From NCBI RefSeq assembly GCF_958450345.1, contig NC_088781.1, forward strand, positions 57,676,315 through 57,740,314: 64,000 nt of DNA, in the 5' to 3' direction. Positions 22,880-35,559 of this stretch are shown here, piece after piece. A program made the position numbers and the translations under genes. The notes beneath the pieces are model-generated. The model searched no databases and was not told where the DNA came from. It saw only the letters and a list, made by a program, of their open reading frames with translations. The DNA is from Calliphora vicina (lineage: Eukaryota; Arthropoda; Insecta; Diptera; Calliphoridae). Position 1 is the first letter of the stretch; each line of letters begins with the position of its first letter.

Positions 22880-23460
22880 ATTATAATACGTTCTAGGTAT
22901 GTTCCTCCGTCTTTCTGTCATTTGAATTTGAAAATGATAGTGCAAAAACGAATGAAGCTAGCTGGCTGAAATTTTTCACAAATACTCTCTGCTGACAAGG
23001 TATGTATTGAAAATGGGCAATATCGGTTCATGATTTCACCTAACCCCAATAAAATTGACCCCCTTGAATACTGTTTGAGCAGTCATAAATATTTTGATTA
23101 TGCTGTAATAGTGATATAATTTTGCACAAATTGGTTCTAAGTACTTTGAAATTATACTGTAAAATATGGCAAAAATCAGGTGTGGACCCCCTCATAAGGA
23201 CTTGAATATTCATAATTGTCTTACCCGCAGTAAAACGAGGTCTGGTTATGTGTTAAATAATAATTATACTGACAGTTTTCATACAAAACTAATTATAACT
23301 ATTACTTAAGACATAACCAGACTTTGTATTAATGGGGGTCATAGTAGTTAATAACGAGATGAAATTGCTGATAAGCAAGTATATGAACCTAAATCTTTCT
23401 ACCAATTTTTGTGAGGATCGGTCCGTAATTACCCTAGCTCCCATATAACCTTTATTTCAG
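22880..23460 (-). repeat. repeat family D, minus-strand copy
   Basis: Reverse-complement relative of 55160-55545: gggcaatatcggttcatgat, ttgagcagtcataaatattt, and gcacaaattggttctaagta all have inverted partners there. Related to the DINE-like family; the right part (cggtccgtaattaccctagc) matches family 1 internal sequence. Confidence 0.5.
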
Positions 23461-24323
23461 CATAATATTTTATTATCGAGTAATGAAAAAGGATTTTTTG
23501 GAATTAAACACAAATTGAGTGATTCAATAAGGTATTAATTCTATAAAGAATAAATACTTAAAGGAATGAATTCAATATATTTGAAGCTAATAGGAATTTA
23601 CATTTGAATTAATTTGTAATGTATTGTTTAGTGAAATAGTGAAATAGTAAAATATCAAATTCGATTTCAAATTCGGTTTAAAAAACCAAAATTTGGTAAC
23701 CCTTTCTAAAATTTTGTATCTATAACTGTACAGGTCTGTATAGGTCACTGAGGTAAAATCATTCGATATATCCATTTTGGATATAGGCTGGCCTGTTTTG
23801 CAATCATTGTGACTTATCAATGGAGAGAGTCATAAGATATTATTACTAGTGAATTGGATTATCATACCAATATGATTAGCATCCCTAATTCTCAAGCATT
23901 TAATTTCTATTAAATTGTTAGTTCTACATATCAGAATACGTCTCAGAGATTCAAAATTTCGATACTACAATGATTGAACCGTGGTACACACTGGTTCAAG
24001 GGCGGCATTAGTTTTTTTTATGTCTTCTGATCTACTTGATTTTTTCACACTTTGTAATAAACAATATAATTATCATGTACCAAAAATATTAGGCTTATAT
24101 CTTTATTACTTATTTGTCCAGAGAAATTCAAAGGTGACCTAAGTGAATGCCCGTATTATATATGCTACCTTTTATCGCTTCATGCTGTTAAAATATTCTT
24201 GTAATGACACCATACTGATTTTTTTTTATAGAATTGGATGTTATAAATGATATAAATGCAAATAAAAAAATTTTTAAAATTAAAAAAAAAAAATGTTTAC
24301 TACTATAAATTGTCCAAAAATAT

Positions 24324-24527
24324 TTATTTTCTCCAACTTCTATGGATTGTACCTATTGATCTCCAACGACCTCTAGCCCGAGACTTATATCGAATTAAAG
24401 CCTGAAGTCTCAGATAACGATTTATTAAAAATTCAGCTGCCCGTTTTTGCCCCTCAGCAATTCCGGTACAAAAAACAAAAAAAATGTTAGGAAAAATTTG
24501 CTTCACAAGCATGTTATGCGCATGCAA
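24324..24527 (-). other. basic 67-residue ORF, unrecognised
   Basis: A minus-strand frame ends QALIRYKSRARGRWRSIG followed by THRSWRK and a stop. The last 45 residues are rich in arginine and far less AT-driven than neighbouring frames, which suggests a piece of a once-functional coding sequence. The first part is AT-biased and may not belong. No family is recognised; it abuts the fold-back element at 24548 and could be a transposase or host-gene fragment. Confidence 0.25.
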
Positions 24528-24547
24528 TAACAGCTTTTTTTAAAAAA

Positions 24548-26008
24548 ATAATTCGGTATCTCGGGAACTATTCGAGATATTATTACGAAATTTCACATGA
24601 TTGTAGCTGAGATGTTTTCGAGTTGATTCGTAGTTGTTCAGCTTCCTACGGATAATGGGGGCCAGTACGTGGCCCCTCAAATTTTGTCACCTCCGGTCTC
24701 AAATTTTGTCGCCTCGGGTCTCAAATTTAAAAAAAAAATCGCCAAAATTCCGAATGAGCTGAAATTTAAAATATAAATAGTACTTGAGAAGATCTACTAA
24801 AAATATGCTTAGATTTGTAGATTATCTATATTAGTTGAAGAGATATTTAGGTTTATTGATTTATTTTTTTTTTAATTTTGCTCGATCTTGTTTTGGTTTT
24901 TTAAATATGGCGGGCCAACAACGTCAGCTATATTAGCAATAAAATTCTAAATAAAATAAAAACAACTTGGAGTTAGAAAATGTAAAAACTAAACAAAAAT
25001 TATAATATGGTGATTTTCCATGAAGAAAAATATAAAATTTGAATTAATGTAAAATTTTAACTGTTAAAGATATCATAACAAAATTTGGAACTGATATAGA
25101 CTCAAATGTCCTTAAATGGCAATATAATTTTTGACATTTTTTATTTTCAAATACCGAAATTCCTGAAACGGGGAAAATGTGTTCCAAAAACTCAGTTTTT
25201 TTTAGAAAACTGCCGACTGTGACGTTATTTACCGTGTGATAGTAAAAAAACTTTGCAAGTATTTAAGAAACATATAGGGATATACAAATAGGGGGCTATT
25301 TCGAGATCGATGCTTTGCTTTTTTAAAAAGTTTTACTCAAACCAATTTTTTTTTTTTTAAGTTTGGATAAATCTAGGGAGTGTTATGTCCGCTTATGTGA
25401 GCCAAATTTTAGTTTACACGCTTTTCCATTAAGTTCTCTTTCCGGATCATATACAAATTGTATATAGTTCCGAAGAAAATTTTTTTTCTACATAAGAAAA
25501 AATATAGGCACTTTTTTGGTAAAAAACATAAAAAATACGGACTTTTTACATGTTCCAAATTTGGATTAGTGTAAGTTTTTATAGGGACGACATGACTCTT
25601 AGCAAGTTGTTTGTATTTTATTTAGAATTTTATCGCCAATATAGCAGATTTTGTAAAAAAAAATTTCGACCCTCCATTGGCCCGCCATAACTAAAAAACC
25701 AAAAAAAGATCGAACAAAATTAAAAAAAATAAATCAATAAACCTAAATATCTCTTCAACTAATACAGATAACTTACACGTTTAAGCATATTTTTAGTAGA
25801 TCTTCTCAAGGACTATCTATATTTTAAATTTCAGCTCATTCGGATCATAAATGGATTTTTGGCGATTTTTTAAAAATTTAAGACCCGAGGTGACCAAATT
25901 TGAGGGTCCACGTACTGGCCCCCATTACCCCTAGGAAGCTGAACAACTGCAAATCATGTGAAATTTCGTAATAATATCTCTAAGAGTTCCCGAGATACCG
26001 AATTATTG
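24548..26008. mobile_element. long-arm fold-back element, 1.46 kb
   Basis: Left arm begins aataattcggtatctcggga and the right arm ends cgagataccgaattatt; they pair for roughly 400 bp, including gggggccagtacgtgg / ccacgtactggcccccatta and agatcttctcaaggact-type segments. The centre (near 25000-25560) is AT-rich and shared with 36540-36830 and 50060-50400. No coding frame. Confidence 0.75.
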
Positions 26009-26587
26009 CCAAAAAAAATACGTTTCTGAACCACTGTGTGGTATGACATCGAGTATTGCACCCTTGAGAAGAGGCCTAACTTCAAATCATTAAAACATTC
26101 CAATAATAAATGTATACTCGATTTTGAGAAACTGGGCCGTTCAAATTGGCTCGTTGGAGGGCGGTGTAGAGAAACAAATCACTCCATTTTGAATATGGGC
26201 TGGTCTGTTTTGCTTTCACTGGGACTTAGGGAGTCGTAAGACATGATTGCGAATAATTTACCAAGTTAATATCAATAAATCCTTTAAGTTTATAATACCA
26301 AGAGTAAAAGCATCTTCAGTTCAGTGGAGTGGATATGGACTACTCCTAGATAAATTCCTCTGAATTGAACTTATGAGTAAGAGTACAAGCGCCCTTGTAC
26401 TAATTGGTAACAAATATAATGCACTTTAAAAGTTATTGTCTGACTTCTACAAAAGCTGTTTGTACGAGGGGGAAGATGAGTGGGTACATGCCAATGGAAG
26501 TGCCACATCCTTCCTATAGAAGATTGCAGACTTTGGTCAGTCGGAATACACTTATCTTAGCATCTTGGTAGCCTCAGAGTTGCGTTA
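26009..26587. other. low-copy segment between elements
   Basis: The part 26180-26270 (aatatgggctggtctgtttt) resembles 23760-23860 (gatataggctggcctgtttt), so it is a repeat fragment of unknown class. The rest shows no gene. Confidence 0.3.
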
Positions 26588-26966
26588 ATGAATAATCTTT
26601 CAGGTGTATGTACTGAAACCAGAGGAACCGTGAAAAAGCTAATACAATTAAATTCCGTAGCAACTGGGAAATTGCTGTTTGAGTTGATACTAGATAAACA
26701 TTTCGTCGATGCTCCAACTGTGGAGCAAACATTTTTTATTTTTAATATATGTAAAAGTCATGAAAACATACATAATAATCTCTTTGTACGAACTAATTGA
26801 CATAGTTGAGAATAGTTTGGCAAGTAAATGGACGACGGATAATGTTTTCAGTTGGTCAAATAAAGAATCTTTAAACAATAACACATATCAGTTTTTGATG
26901 GCGCAACTTTTTCAACAAAAATCCTATTTAAAATCTGATGACATAAAGAGTCATATTATTCATTAG
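26588..26966 (+). other. possible decayed coding sequence, two overlapping frames
   Basis: One frame (26588-26800) reads GKLLFELILDKHFVDAPTV; a second frame overlapping it continues LYELIDIVENSLASKW and YQFLMAQLFQQKSYLKSDD to a stop at 26966. A single frameshift would join them. Composition is more protein-like than nearby AT-driven frames, but I cannot assign a family and it may be chance. Confidence 0.2.
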
Positions 26967-26999
26967 ATTAAAGTCATAACTTATGTTATACGTCCTTGC

Positions 27000-29146
27000 A
27001 AAAACATTATTAGCCCTTAAATGAATATTGTGGCAAATTCTCTACATTACAGTTCCACTTAATTTCAGACGAATATAAGCTTGATACTAATTCAGATTCT
27101 CCTTCAGCGAAATGTATTTCGAAGCCGATGTGATTTCTCATCTCTATTATCTACCAATTTTCACTTATTCAAAAACAACCCCATCGAGATTTATAAAAAA
27201 CGCTTTGATTTCATAACCATTATTTACATCCATCAAACAACTTTAATAACAATTAAACGCTGTCGACTTCTCTTCTAATCACCACTGTAGTTGAGCATTC
27301 ATTTAAATAGCACTTTTATCTTTCTTTCCTTTTTGTATGATTTTGAACAAAACTACTTTTAGGGGATTTCCTGTCTGAACAGATAGAGAAATGTGAAAAA
27401 AACCAGAAAGTTCTAAAAAAAACTTTCTAATACTACAACTACAACAAACTACAATAACATAGAAAAAACATACACAATTTGTACGGGCATTTCATTGAGA
27501 TAAATACGTGCAGTAGTAGCGTTTCTATAAATTTATGCAAATAAAGTATTTAATGTGCATAAACCCTGCAGTTTTAAAAGTAGCAATTGTCTACTTCAAA
27601 CTACTTAGCTGTAATGCTACTTATACAACACATTAGTTACCTTCAAAGATATTAGTATCCTTTAAAGTGGCTTGCAATTCCGCACACTGCTGGGTATGTA
27701 AACATGGGTAATGGTGTGTGTTCTCGTATATTCGCAAGTGTGGATGTGTGTGGGTAGTTTTGCATTGATAATTATATGGCTTTGAAGTAGACATTTAACC
27801 CAGTTAATAAAGTAACTAAATGTGTGGGAAAATAACACTTGAATAATAACAACTGCTGCAAAACAACACAACGAATGCAACAACAAATACGAATTTCATG
27901 TGAGAGTGTCATTTGTATTCGTGTTCTTTTTGTAGTTGTTGTCAAATTCCCGATGCTTTTATATGGTTGTGTATGTGTGCAAGAGAGAGTGTTTTGCATA
28001 AGTACTTTATGATTAAAGTAAAATTTTCAAGTTGATTCTTTGTTAAGTTGTTGGAAGATTACTCTAAATAACAGTTCAGTAGAAATACTTTAATGTCAGA
28101 TTGTCTTGTTTATACCTCTGCAGGGAATGAAAATAGTGAATTTTTAGTGATTTACTAGTGACATTGTCAGTATTATTACTACCATATTCACCTCAGCCCA
28201 TGTAATCTTCTAATGACATTTATCAATGTCACCAGAAATACAATAGAACTATTGTCTCTAACGTATCTCTACTGACCCTTAAGGAAAGTTGTCGACATTT
28301 TAACTAGTGCAATTGTCGATAGAGAAAGAGTGTATACTTAGAGACATATGGTTCTAAGCTGGCTACTATGGTACCCAGGTGGAAGAAAGATGAATAATAA
28401 TGATGGATATAGCTATTCCATAAAAATTTTTCAGTTGCTGTAATTGACCTCTTTTTTGTCCAAAATTCAGAATTGTGTTCAGAACTTGTCTGTTTTATTG
28501 AGAAAATATAGAAAAATTTAAATCCTTAAGATTGACTAATGAAATTATGAATTGGGATTTGATTTAGACTTATATTATTTACGGCATTTGCTGGACAATC
28601 TTTTGTCTAATTTAGATCAATCTTTTGTCTAATATATTTCTGCCATTTGCCTATAGTGGGTTGAGCTGTCTTAAATGATTTGGATTTACTATTTGAAGTC
28701 TGTCTTGACATTTTATATACATATAATAACTCTCGAAAATAATAAAAGTAATTTTTGTACGTTCTTTGAGTTTATTCATATTTTTTAACAAAATGTTAAT
28801 TGCAACCGTCCATGTTTTAATTTAGTAAAGGCAAACAGCGGTCCACGTTTTATTATCGGATAATTGGCTTTAAGCAAAACAGCAGGCCGAATTTCAAAAG
28901 CCTTCAAAATTCATTTCAGACCCAAGATATTCTTATTTAAAGTTTTAAAACTATAACTGCCAACAATACATGAAAAACAAGTAAAACAAGTAAGTGTTAT
29001 ATTCGGTTGTTTCGAATCCAGTACACCCACCATCAATTTGTTTTATGAGGGTATGGTCAATTACGCTTCGATACTCACAAAAGTTGGTAGAACGATTTAA
29101 GTTAATAAAAAACTTGTTATTTTCCAATTCCTTCACGATATTACTT
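27000..29146. other. mostly unique AT-rich sequence
   Basis: Contains CA/GT-rich patches near 27700-27990 (gtgtgtgggtag, gtatgtgtgcaagag) and no recognisable element or exon. Around 28985-29040, acaagtaagtgttatattcg resembles the start of DINE-like family 2. Confidence 0.3.
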
Positions 29147-30005
29147 ACACTGTCCAACAGCATTTTTGGAACAGAATAGCAAGTATAATTAATTTATAGT
29201 CCAGCTGGTCTGTAGTTTTAATTTTTTGGTCGAAGGGTGCATGATACTAAATGAAAATGTTGTAAGTTAATGTCTGAGAGAATTCTTATTGTCAGAGTAT
29301 GTAGAGTTATATGGTGGAATTTTTTGAGGATAATCTTTGACCATTTAGCTCCTTTCTGTAGGGACCCCTTTTTTGAGGAAATCAAAAAAAATTCCTTTCA
29401 AAAAGATCATTTAAAAATTAAGATATTTCATGGAAATGTTTGTCGAAAAATTTCAGTGGGGATCACCAAAGATATTAAAGTATGTAGATCAAATTATGTA
29501 GATCTTCTCAAGGACTATTTATATTTTAAATAACAGCTCATTCGGATCATAAATAGATTTTTGGCGATTTTTTACAAAATGTGAGACCCAAGGTGACCTG
29601 TAATTTTTCTAGTTAACCGTTAAGAGCTTTACTTACAACCTTATTATCTTGCCGAATAATTTCAGTGAGTGTCTACCTCAGAGAAGTTTTTCGACAAACA
29701 TTTTCGTGGTATATTTTAATCTTTAAATGGAATTTCTGAAAGGATTTTTGGATATTCTCGAAAGGAGCTAGACGGTTAAGATTTTCTACAAAAATATTCC
29801 TCATATAAATAGTTCCACCATATAACTCTGATAAGAATTCTCTCAGACATTAACTTTCAACATTTTTTTCATTAAAAAATTAAAACTTTGATCCACTGTA
29901 AAAAAAAATTCAGACCAGCTGTACTATAAGTTTATTCAACAAAAATGATATACTCAACATGCCCTTTCAGAACATAGGTTCCAATGAAAAAGCCTCAATT
30001 TGTTG
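29147..30005. mobile_element. internally deleted long-arm fold-back, interrupted by a palindrome
   Basis: Left terminus acactgtccaacagcatttt and right-arm sequence attcagaccagctgtactat to tcaatttgttg match the 49141-51444 element. The centre is much shorter. The right terminus is cut by the palindromic element at 30006; the expected final gacagtgt is not found after it. Confidence 0.65.
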
Positions 30006-30480
30006 CACAGAAAAAATTACATTTCAATTCAACCATTTATCCCATATTGAACTGGTTTCAATTATTTCATAATTAAATCAAGTATTCATTTGCTCAAAAA
30101 TAAAATTTCTTGATATTTTCTATTGAATTTTGAGTTTTGAATTTGATTATTTTGACAATTGAATATACAATTTTCGTTATTGGTTGAATTTCAAATACAA
30201 AAATTATTGAATAGATAATTTTCGTAATTGAAACACAAAAAATAACAAAAATGTGTTTTCAATTACGAAAATTGTCTATTCAATAATTTTTGTATTTTAA
30301 ATTCAACCAATAACGAAAATTGTATATTTAATTGTCAAAATAATCAAATTCAATAGAAAATATCAAGAAATTTTGGTTTTGAGCAAATCAATACTTGATT
30401 TAATTATGAAATAATTGAAACCAGTGCAATATGTGACAAATATTTGAATTGAAACGGTTAAAAAAATAGATTTTTCTGTG
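30006..30480. mobile_element. 475-bp palindromic element, copy 2
   Basis: Ends cacagaaaaaattaca and gatttttctgtg, with two long arms matching 20517-21005. A possible 3-bp duplication TTG flanks it. Inserted in the terminus of another fold-back element. Confidence 0.8.
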
Positions 30481-30499
30481 TTGGTTATTATATGATATT

Positions 30500-30690
30500 A
30501 TAATGAATGTTCAAGTCATTTGGTATGTGGACTAGGGATAAATGTTGCCCAATTTTCACCTACTTTACAGTATAACTTGAAAGTAATTAGAACTAATTTG
30601 TACACGATTTTAGCAGGATTGCTACATAATCAACATATTTGTGACTGCTAAGACAGCGTCCGGGGGGACATTTGAATGAGGACTTTTTTA
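30500..30690 (+). repeat. repeat family D fragment
   Basis: gttcaagtcatttggtatgt, gggataaatgttgcccaatt and ataatcaacatatttgtgac match 55250-55400. Confidence 0.5.
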
Positions 30691-30699
30691 TGGTGGGTA

Positions 30700-33600
30700 T
30701 TAAAAAATCATATTTTTAATAGATTTGAATTAAAGAAAAATTATAGCATTATTTAATTATATTAAGCTTTTTTGAAATGTATTTGAATTAGATACAATTT
30801 TAATGTTTCAAAAAGACATTTCTTTAAAGTACAATTTCCCCAAAGAGTGAAAATAAAAAAATATGTTAAATTAATGTTTTGCATCCTAAACTCTTATTTG
30901 TTACTTAAACTACTAAAATGCTAAATTTGATTAAAGATTGCTTCAAAATTAAATTTAAAATCCTTTTAAAAAATGTAGGCTAATAAAAAAATCAATGAAA
31001 TACCAAGTATAAAACTTATCCATGCCAGCCTATAGAACTAATTAACTCCTAATTAATTCAACAGCTAATTTAATAAACATTAAATGTCTATTTGACTTCA
31101 AATACATGTACAAATTCATCCACCTTAATTAGTACAATCTAGGAGCATAAAATGAAAGGAAATATGTCAGATGTTAGCGACTGGTTGGTAATCCAATCGT
31201 GTTTGAAAGGAATTTGTCAGAATTTATTTTATTTAAATACACGCGCAACATCTTGTTCAGTTGTCAAACAATTTCCACATTATTACGAGCAAATGTCAAA
31301 AGTTATTGTACAGAATTTCAGTTGCTGGTTACTTTTTCGCTTATTAAGAAATATTAAGTAATATTTCTTAACCAAAATGAAAATAATTCAAACTTTAACA
31401 TTTTCTGGGTCTTCTAAGAAAATGTTTAAGTACCCTTAAGCATTCTGTATGACCTTTAACAAGGAAACAGGGAAAAAACATAAAAAACAGCATGACAGCT
31501 TTAAATATTTATTTATGTTGTTAAATATTTATTTAACAGAAAAAGCATATTTATATTTATTTCAGCCAAAGCAGCAACAGCAGCATCATCATCATCATGA
31601 CCAGTATCTCTTTAGTAAATACCAGCTGTACAAAACCAGTTTGTGCCTTTGCCAGTGATTTGTTTTAAAATTTAAATTTACTCATTTAAATATTTAAATA
31701 CCAGCCAGGCTAAAAGCTATTTGCTAAACTAAATGAGAAAAAAGATATTCAACTAAAACAAATATTGTTGTCATTAATTCAATGACATTTAAAAGCCATT
31801 TATTTTGATTTCAATTTCTACATCAAACTCTTTTCTGTTCGACCATAAAACATGCAGCAAATTGTGTGTCATTTTGCTGCTAAAGGTTTTGTGTTCAAAA
31901 TTAAGTATCAGTGTTTGGTTGTGAGACTTGTTAGTTGTTTTTGCTGTATGTTTTTTTTTTGCTTTTGTAGGTGTCAAAATAAAATGTATTTTTATGGTAA
32001 CATTAAAAGCAGACATTCATTTTGTTTTCATGGCTACTTTAATGGGTGGAAATCTACTTAGTTTGTTATTAAGGTTGCAAAGCTTAATGGGTTGGAAGGC
32101 AGAAAAAAGGCAGCTCTTTTTCCAGAAAAGGAAATGACATAATAGTTCCAAATTTGTATATACTGAATTGGAGGGATTCAACAGTTTGGGGTAATTTTAA
32201 CCCCAAGTGCAATTAAAGGTTAATTTCCATTTTTGTGCTGTTTTTATAAATACTAGGCTTCACTTTATATTCTTCTTAAGTTTCATCAAAATCGGCCCAA
32301 AAATATATAACATTTCGCTATCTTTCCATGAGAAGTTCCAAATATTGAAAAATTTGACTTTTGACCTTCACGATTTAAGGTTTAGCGTTCTCCAATTTTA
32401 GTAAAACTTTCAGAGAATATTTATAATTATCTGCACTATAATATTCAGAATAGGTTCTACTTGAAATTTTTAACAGTAAGGAAATTAAGATCATTCACCA
32501 AAAATGGTCAAATAATTTGTTTTTCTCGAAAATTTCGAAATTTAAATCGTAGTTACGGAAAAACTATAAACGATATTTTCTTAATTTTTTCATATTTTTA
32601 TTCCCTATTATATTCTCAATAAGACTCAAAATAGCTGATCCAAAAATTTTGAATTTTGTTTAACAAAATTTTTAAAAAATTGAAAATGTAGTTTTGAAAC
32701 TGCCGTAAAAAAAACTATTTTTTTTTGGTCATACCTAAGAATAGGTTAAGTATCCTACGAAGCCAAAAACTCATATACAAGTAACTGTGAATATATTTTA
32801 AGTAAAAATGAGCTTTTATTTTATTATTTATCAAAATATGTTAATTTTGTTCCTACATTTCTTGTTCTAGTTGTCTGAGACACGTTAATGGTCTGGCGAA
32901 TTTTTAATAACTTTAACATTTTTTGACCAATTTCTGTTTTTTATATCTCATTAGAACGACAATTACGTACACATTTCTATTCTTTTAAATTAAATTGTAA
33001 AAGTAATTTTATAATCGCATAAATTTTACAAAAACTGAAAAAAATACATTTTTTCCCTTGTAAAAGCATCTCTAAACTTCAGAGGGCTTTTTCGAATAAT
33101 TTTTTTTTTACCAATGTTCACCAAACTGGGGGGTGATACTGGCATCCAACTTTTGTTTACTAAGGGCTACATAGCCTCCATATAACAAGTTTTTGTAAGT
33201 AATTTGTTTTGGATGAAGCTGTAGGTACCTTTAGACTTAGGGAAGCTCTAAGTTTTATGCCCTAATAAGAGAACCAAAAGAGTAAAGTTTTAAAATTTTA
33301 TTTTTTGATCCAAATTTTTCGTTTCGTCCCAATAATTAAATTACTACATCATTTAAAAGAAAATTGTGTTAAATGTTCGCTATTTTTTTACATTGAACAA
33401 ATACAATCATTGCCATTGACAAGGATTTATTTATGTGCAAAATGAAAAGAAATCTGCACAAAAGAGTAGCGATTTATGAATAATGGCTGTTAAAAAAATA
33501 ACACGAAATTGATACATGACTACCAACAAAACACACATACACATTTTAGCTTGAATTATTAAGTGTCAACATTGTGGAACATAAATCATTTTATTTTAAA

Positions 33601-34544
33601 ATTAAATTTTCACTCTCGATTATGGGCAAAGACAGCACACGTAATGCTGACAAATGAAATCGTTTTGTTGCAGAAAATTTGAAGCTATAAAATCAAGAAT
33701 TATGACAAAAATTAAGCTTTTATTTATTAAGCATAGGGGGAGAAGAAAAGTGATGGGATTAGAGTCATAAATTAGAAGAAATTCTACTATAAATTTCAAG
33801 GGAATCTTTACCAATGATTTTTTAGCAATTTAATTCTAGCTCATTTAAGGCACAGATCTGCTTTTATAACAGACACTGTGTAATGTTCACAATCTAAGTT
33901 ATTACAGAGGATTTAGAAGTTCAACAACCAAATGTTGCTAAATTTTTAAACTCTACTGTTAAATGGTAAATTCAAATTACTGTAAAATTGTTACATAACC
34001 ACAATTATACGTATGTAAGAGTGAAAATGTAAATAAAACACACACATTTATTTGGCATGTGGGTTGGTGTTAAATAAAACTCACCCATTTCTCTTTTATG
34101 GTCTCAAGAAAAACGCACCAAATTGGTGCCATTAACAAGTTTTAGTCAATAAATTTAGCAAAACTGTACTCACAAAAACATGTGTTTGGGTATTGGTGTT
34201 GTATCAGGGATGGAAAATAGCGAGGAATTAAGAAAAAAAAGCCTTGCAAATTATAAGAGAATCCCCTCTACAACTTTTTAATATTGTTGATCTTCCATTC
34301 ATGTCTTATGTAATTGATTTATTACTTATACAAAACAAAAATTTCCCAAATTCAGTTTTTAAATAATTAACTTTATTTTTTTACCCTTCATAATGAGTGG
34401 CCAGTTTGTCATTCCATAAAGTATATGGTTCATTTCATGTCAAGTGAATCAAGTTTTGAAATCGATGTCCTATTGGATAGTAATTCAGACAAAATTTTTC
34501 AACAAGATCGGTCAAGACCTCTCTGAGTTAGGGGTCAAAATTTT
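30700..34544. other. mostly unique AT-rich sequence, no gene seen
   Basis: Includes a short (CAT)n/(CAG)n patch at 31570-31600 and no terminal repeats or exon I can support. ORFs here are low-complexity frames. Confidence 0.35.
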
Positions 34545-34875
34545 ACATTTTGGCCAAACAGGTGTTTCTTTTTTTCATCCATGTATCTTATAATATATTG
34601 TTTTTAGCAATTAGTTAGATAGTTATTTTTTCAATCTTTGGAGACAAAAATTAAAAAAAAAATAAACATGTAAGAAGTATGGTCGGTCAAGCCCGACCAT
34701 ATAATAAAAAACATTTTGGCCAAACAGGTGTTTCTTTTTTTCATCCATGTATCTTATAATATATTGTTTTTAGCAATTAGTTAGATAGTTATTTTTTCAA
34801 TCTTTGGAGACAAAAATTAAAAAAAAAATAAACATGTAAGAAGTATGGTCGGTCAAGCCCGACCATATAATATCC
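34545..34875 (+). repeat. 166-bp direct tandem duplication including a DINE-like 5' hairpin
   Basis: The unit starting acattttggccaaacaggtg at 34545 repeats from 34711 essentially without change through gaccatataata. Each copy ends with the hairpin tatggtcggtcaagcccgac(cata), the 5' signature of DINE-like family 1; only the second copy continues into a full element. Confidence 0.85.
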
Positions 34876-35547
34876 TACACTAAGTAAAAGAGCAAAAACA
34901 TTTTTCTTTTAAAATTTTAATAATTTATATTTTTGAGTGATTTTCGGAAGTAGGGTTATATGGGAGCTATGACCAATTATGGACCGATCACCATGAAATT
35001 AGGTCGTGTGATTTATGTCTATATGAAAGTTATTTATGTTGAATTTTGTGTATATATCAACATTTTTAAGCGATTTATGCACGTTAAAGTGATTTTCGGA
35101 AGCGGGTCTATATGGGAGCTATGACTAATTATGGACTGATCGTAACAAAATTTGGTGAAATGAATTCTGTATATACAAAACTTATTTGGAGCGGAATTTG
35201 TGGATATACATATATAAATTAAATATTTATGACCGATAAAGTCCAATTTCGAAAGGACATTTGTAAGGGGGCTAGGTGAAATCATGGGCGGATTTCAGCC
35301 AGTTTCAATAGGCTTATCTAACAAATTTGATCGAAATATCTTCCAATTTGCGACCTGTACTCTGCGCACAAGGTTTACATGGACAGCCAGCCAGACGGAC
35401 GGACGGAGGGACATCGTTTAGTCGACTCAGAAAGTGATTCTAAGTCGGTCGGTATATTTTAAGGTGGGTGTTAGACTAATATTTTTGGGAGTTATAAACA
35501 TCTCCACAAACGCATTACAGCCTCGCCACTATGGTAGGGTATAAAAA
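34832..35547 (+). mobile_element. DINE-1/mini-me-like element (family 1)
   Basis: Starts acatgtaagaagtatggtcg with a perfect 9-10-bp hairpin TATGGTCGG/CCGACCATA, then tcctacactaag; ends actatggtagggtataaaaa. The (RGAC)n core is cagacggacggacggaggga. The arrangement - inverted TACCCT/AGGGTATA near the ends, a (GTCY)n core, no coding frame - fits DINE-1/mini-me Helitron-like elements of flies (established description; assignment here is inference). Confidence 0.65.
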
Positions 35548-35559
35548 TGTTTTACATTT

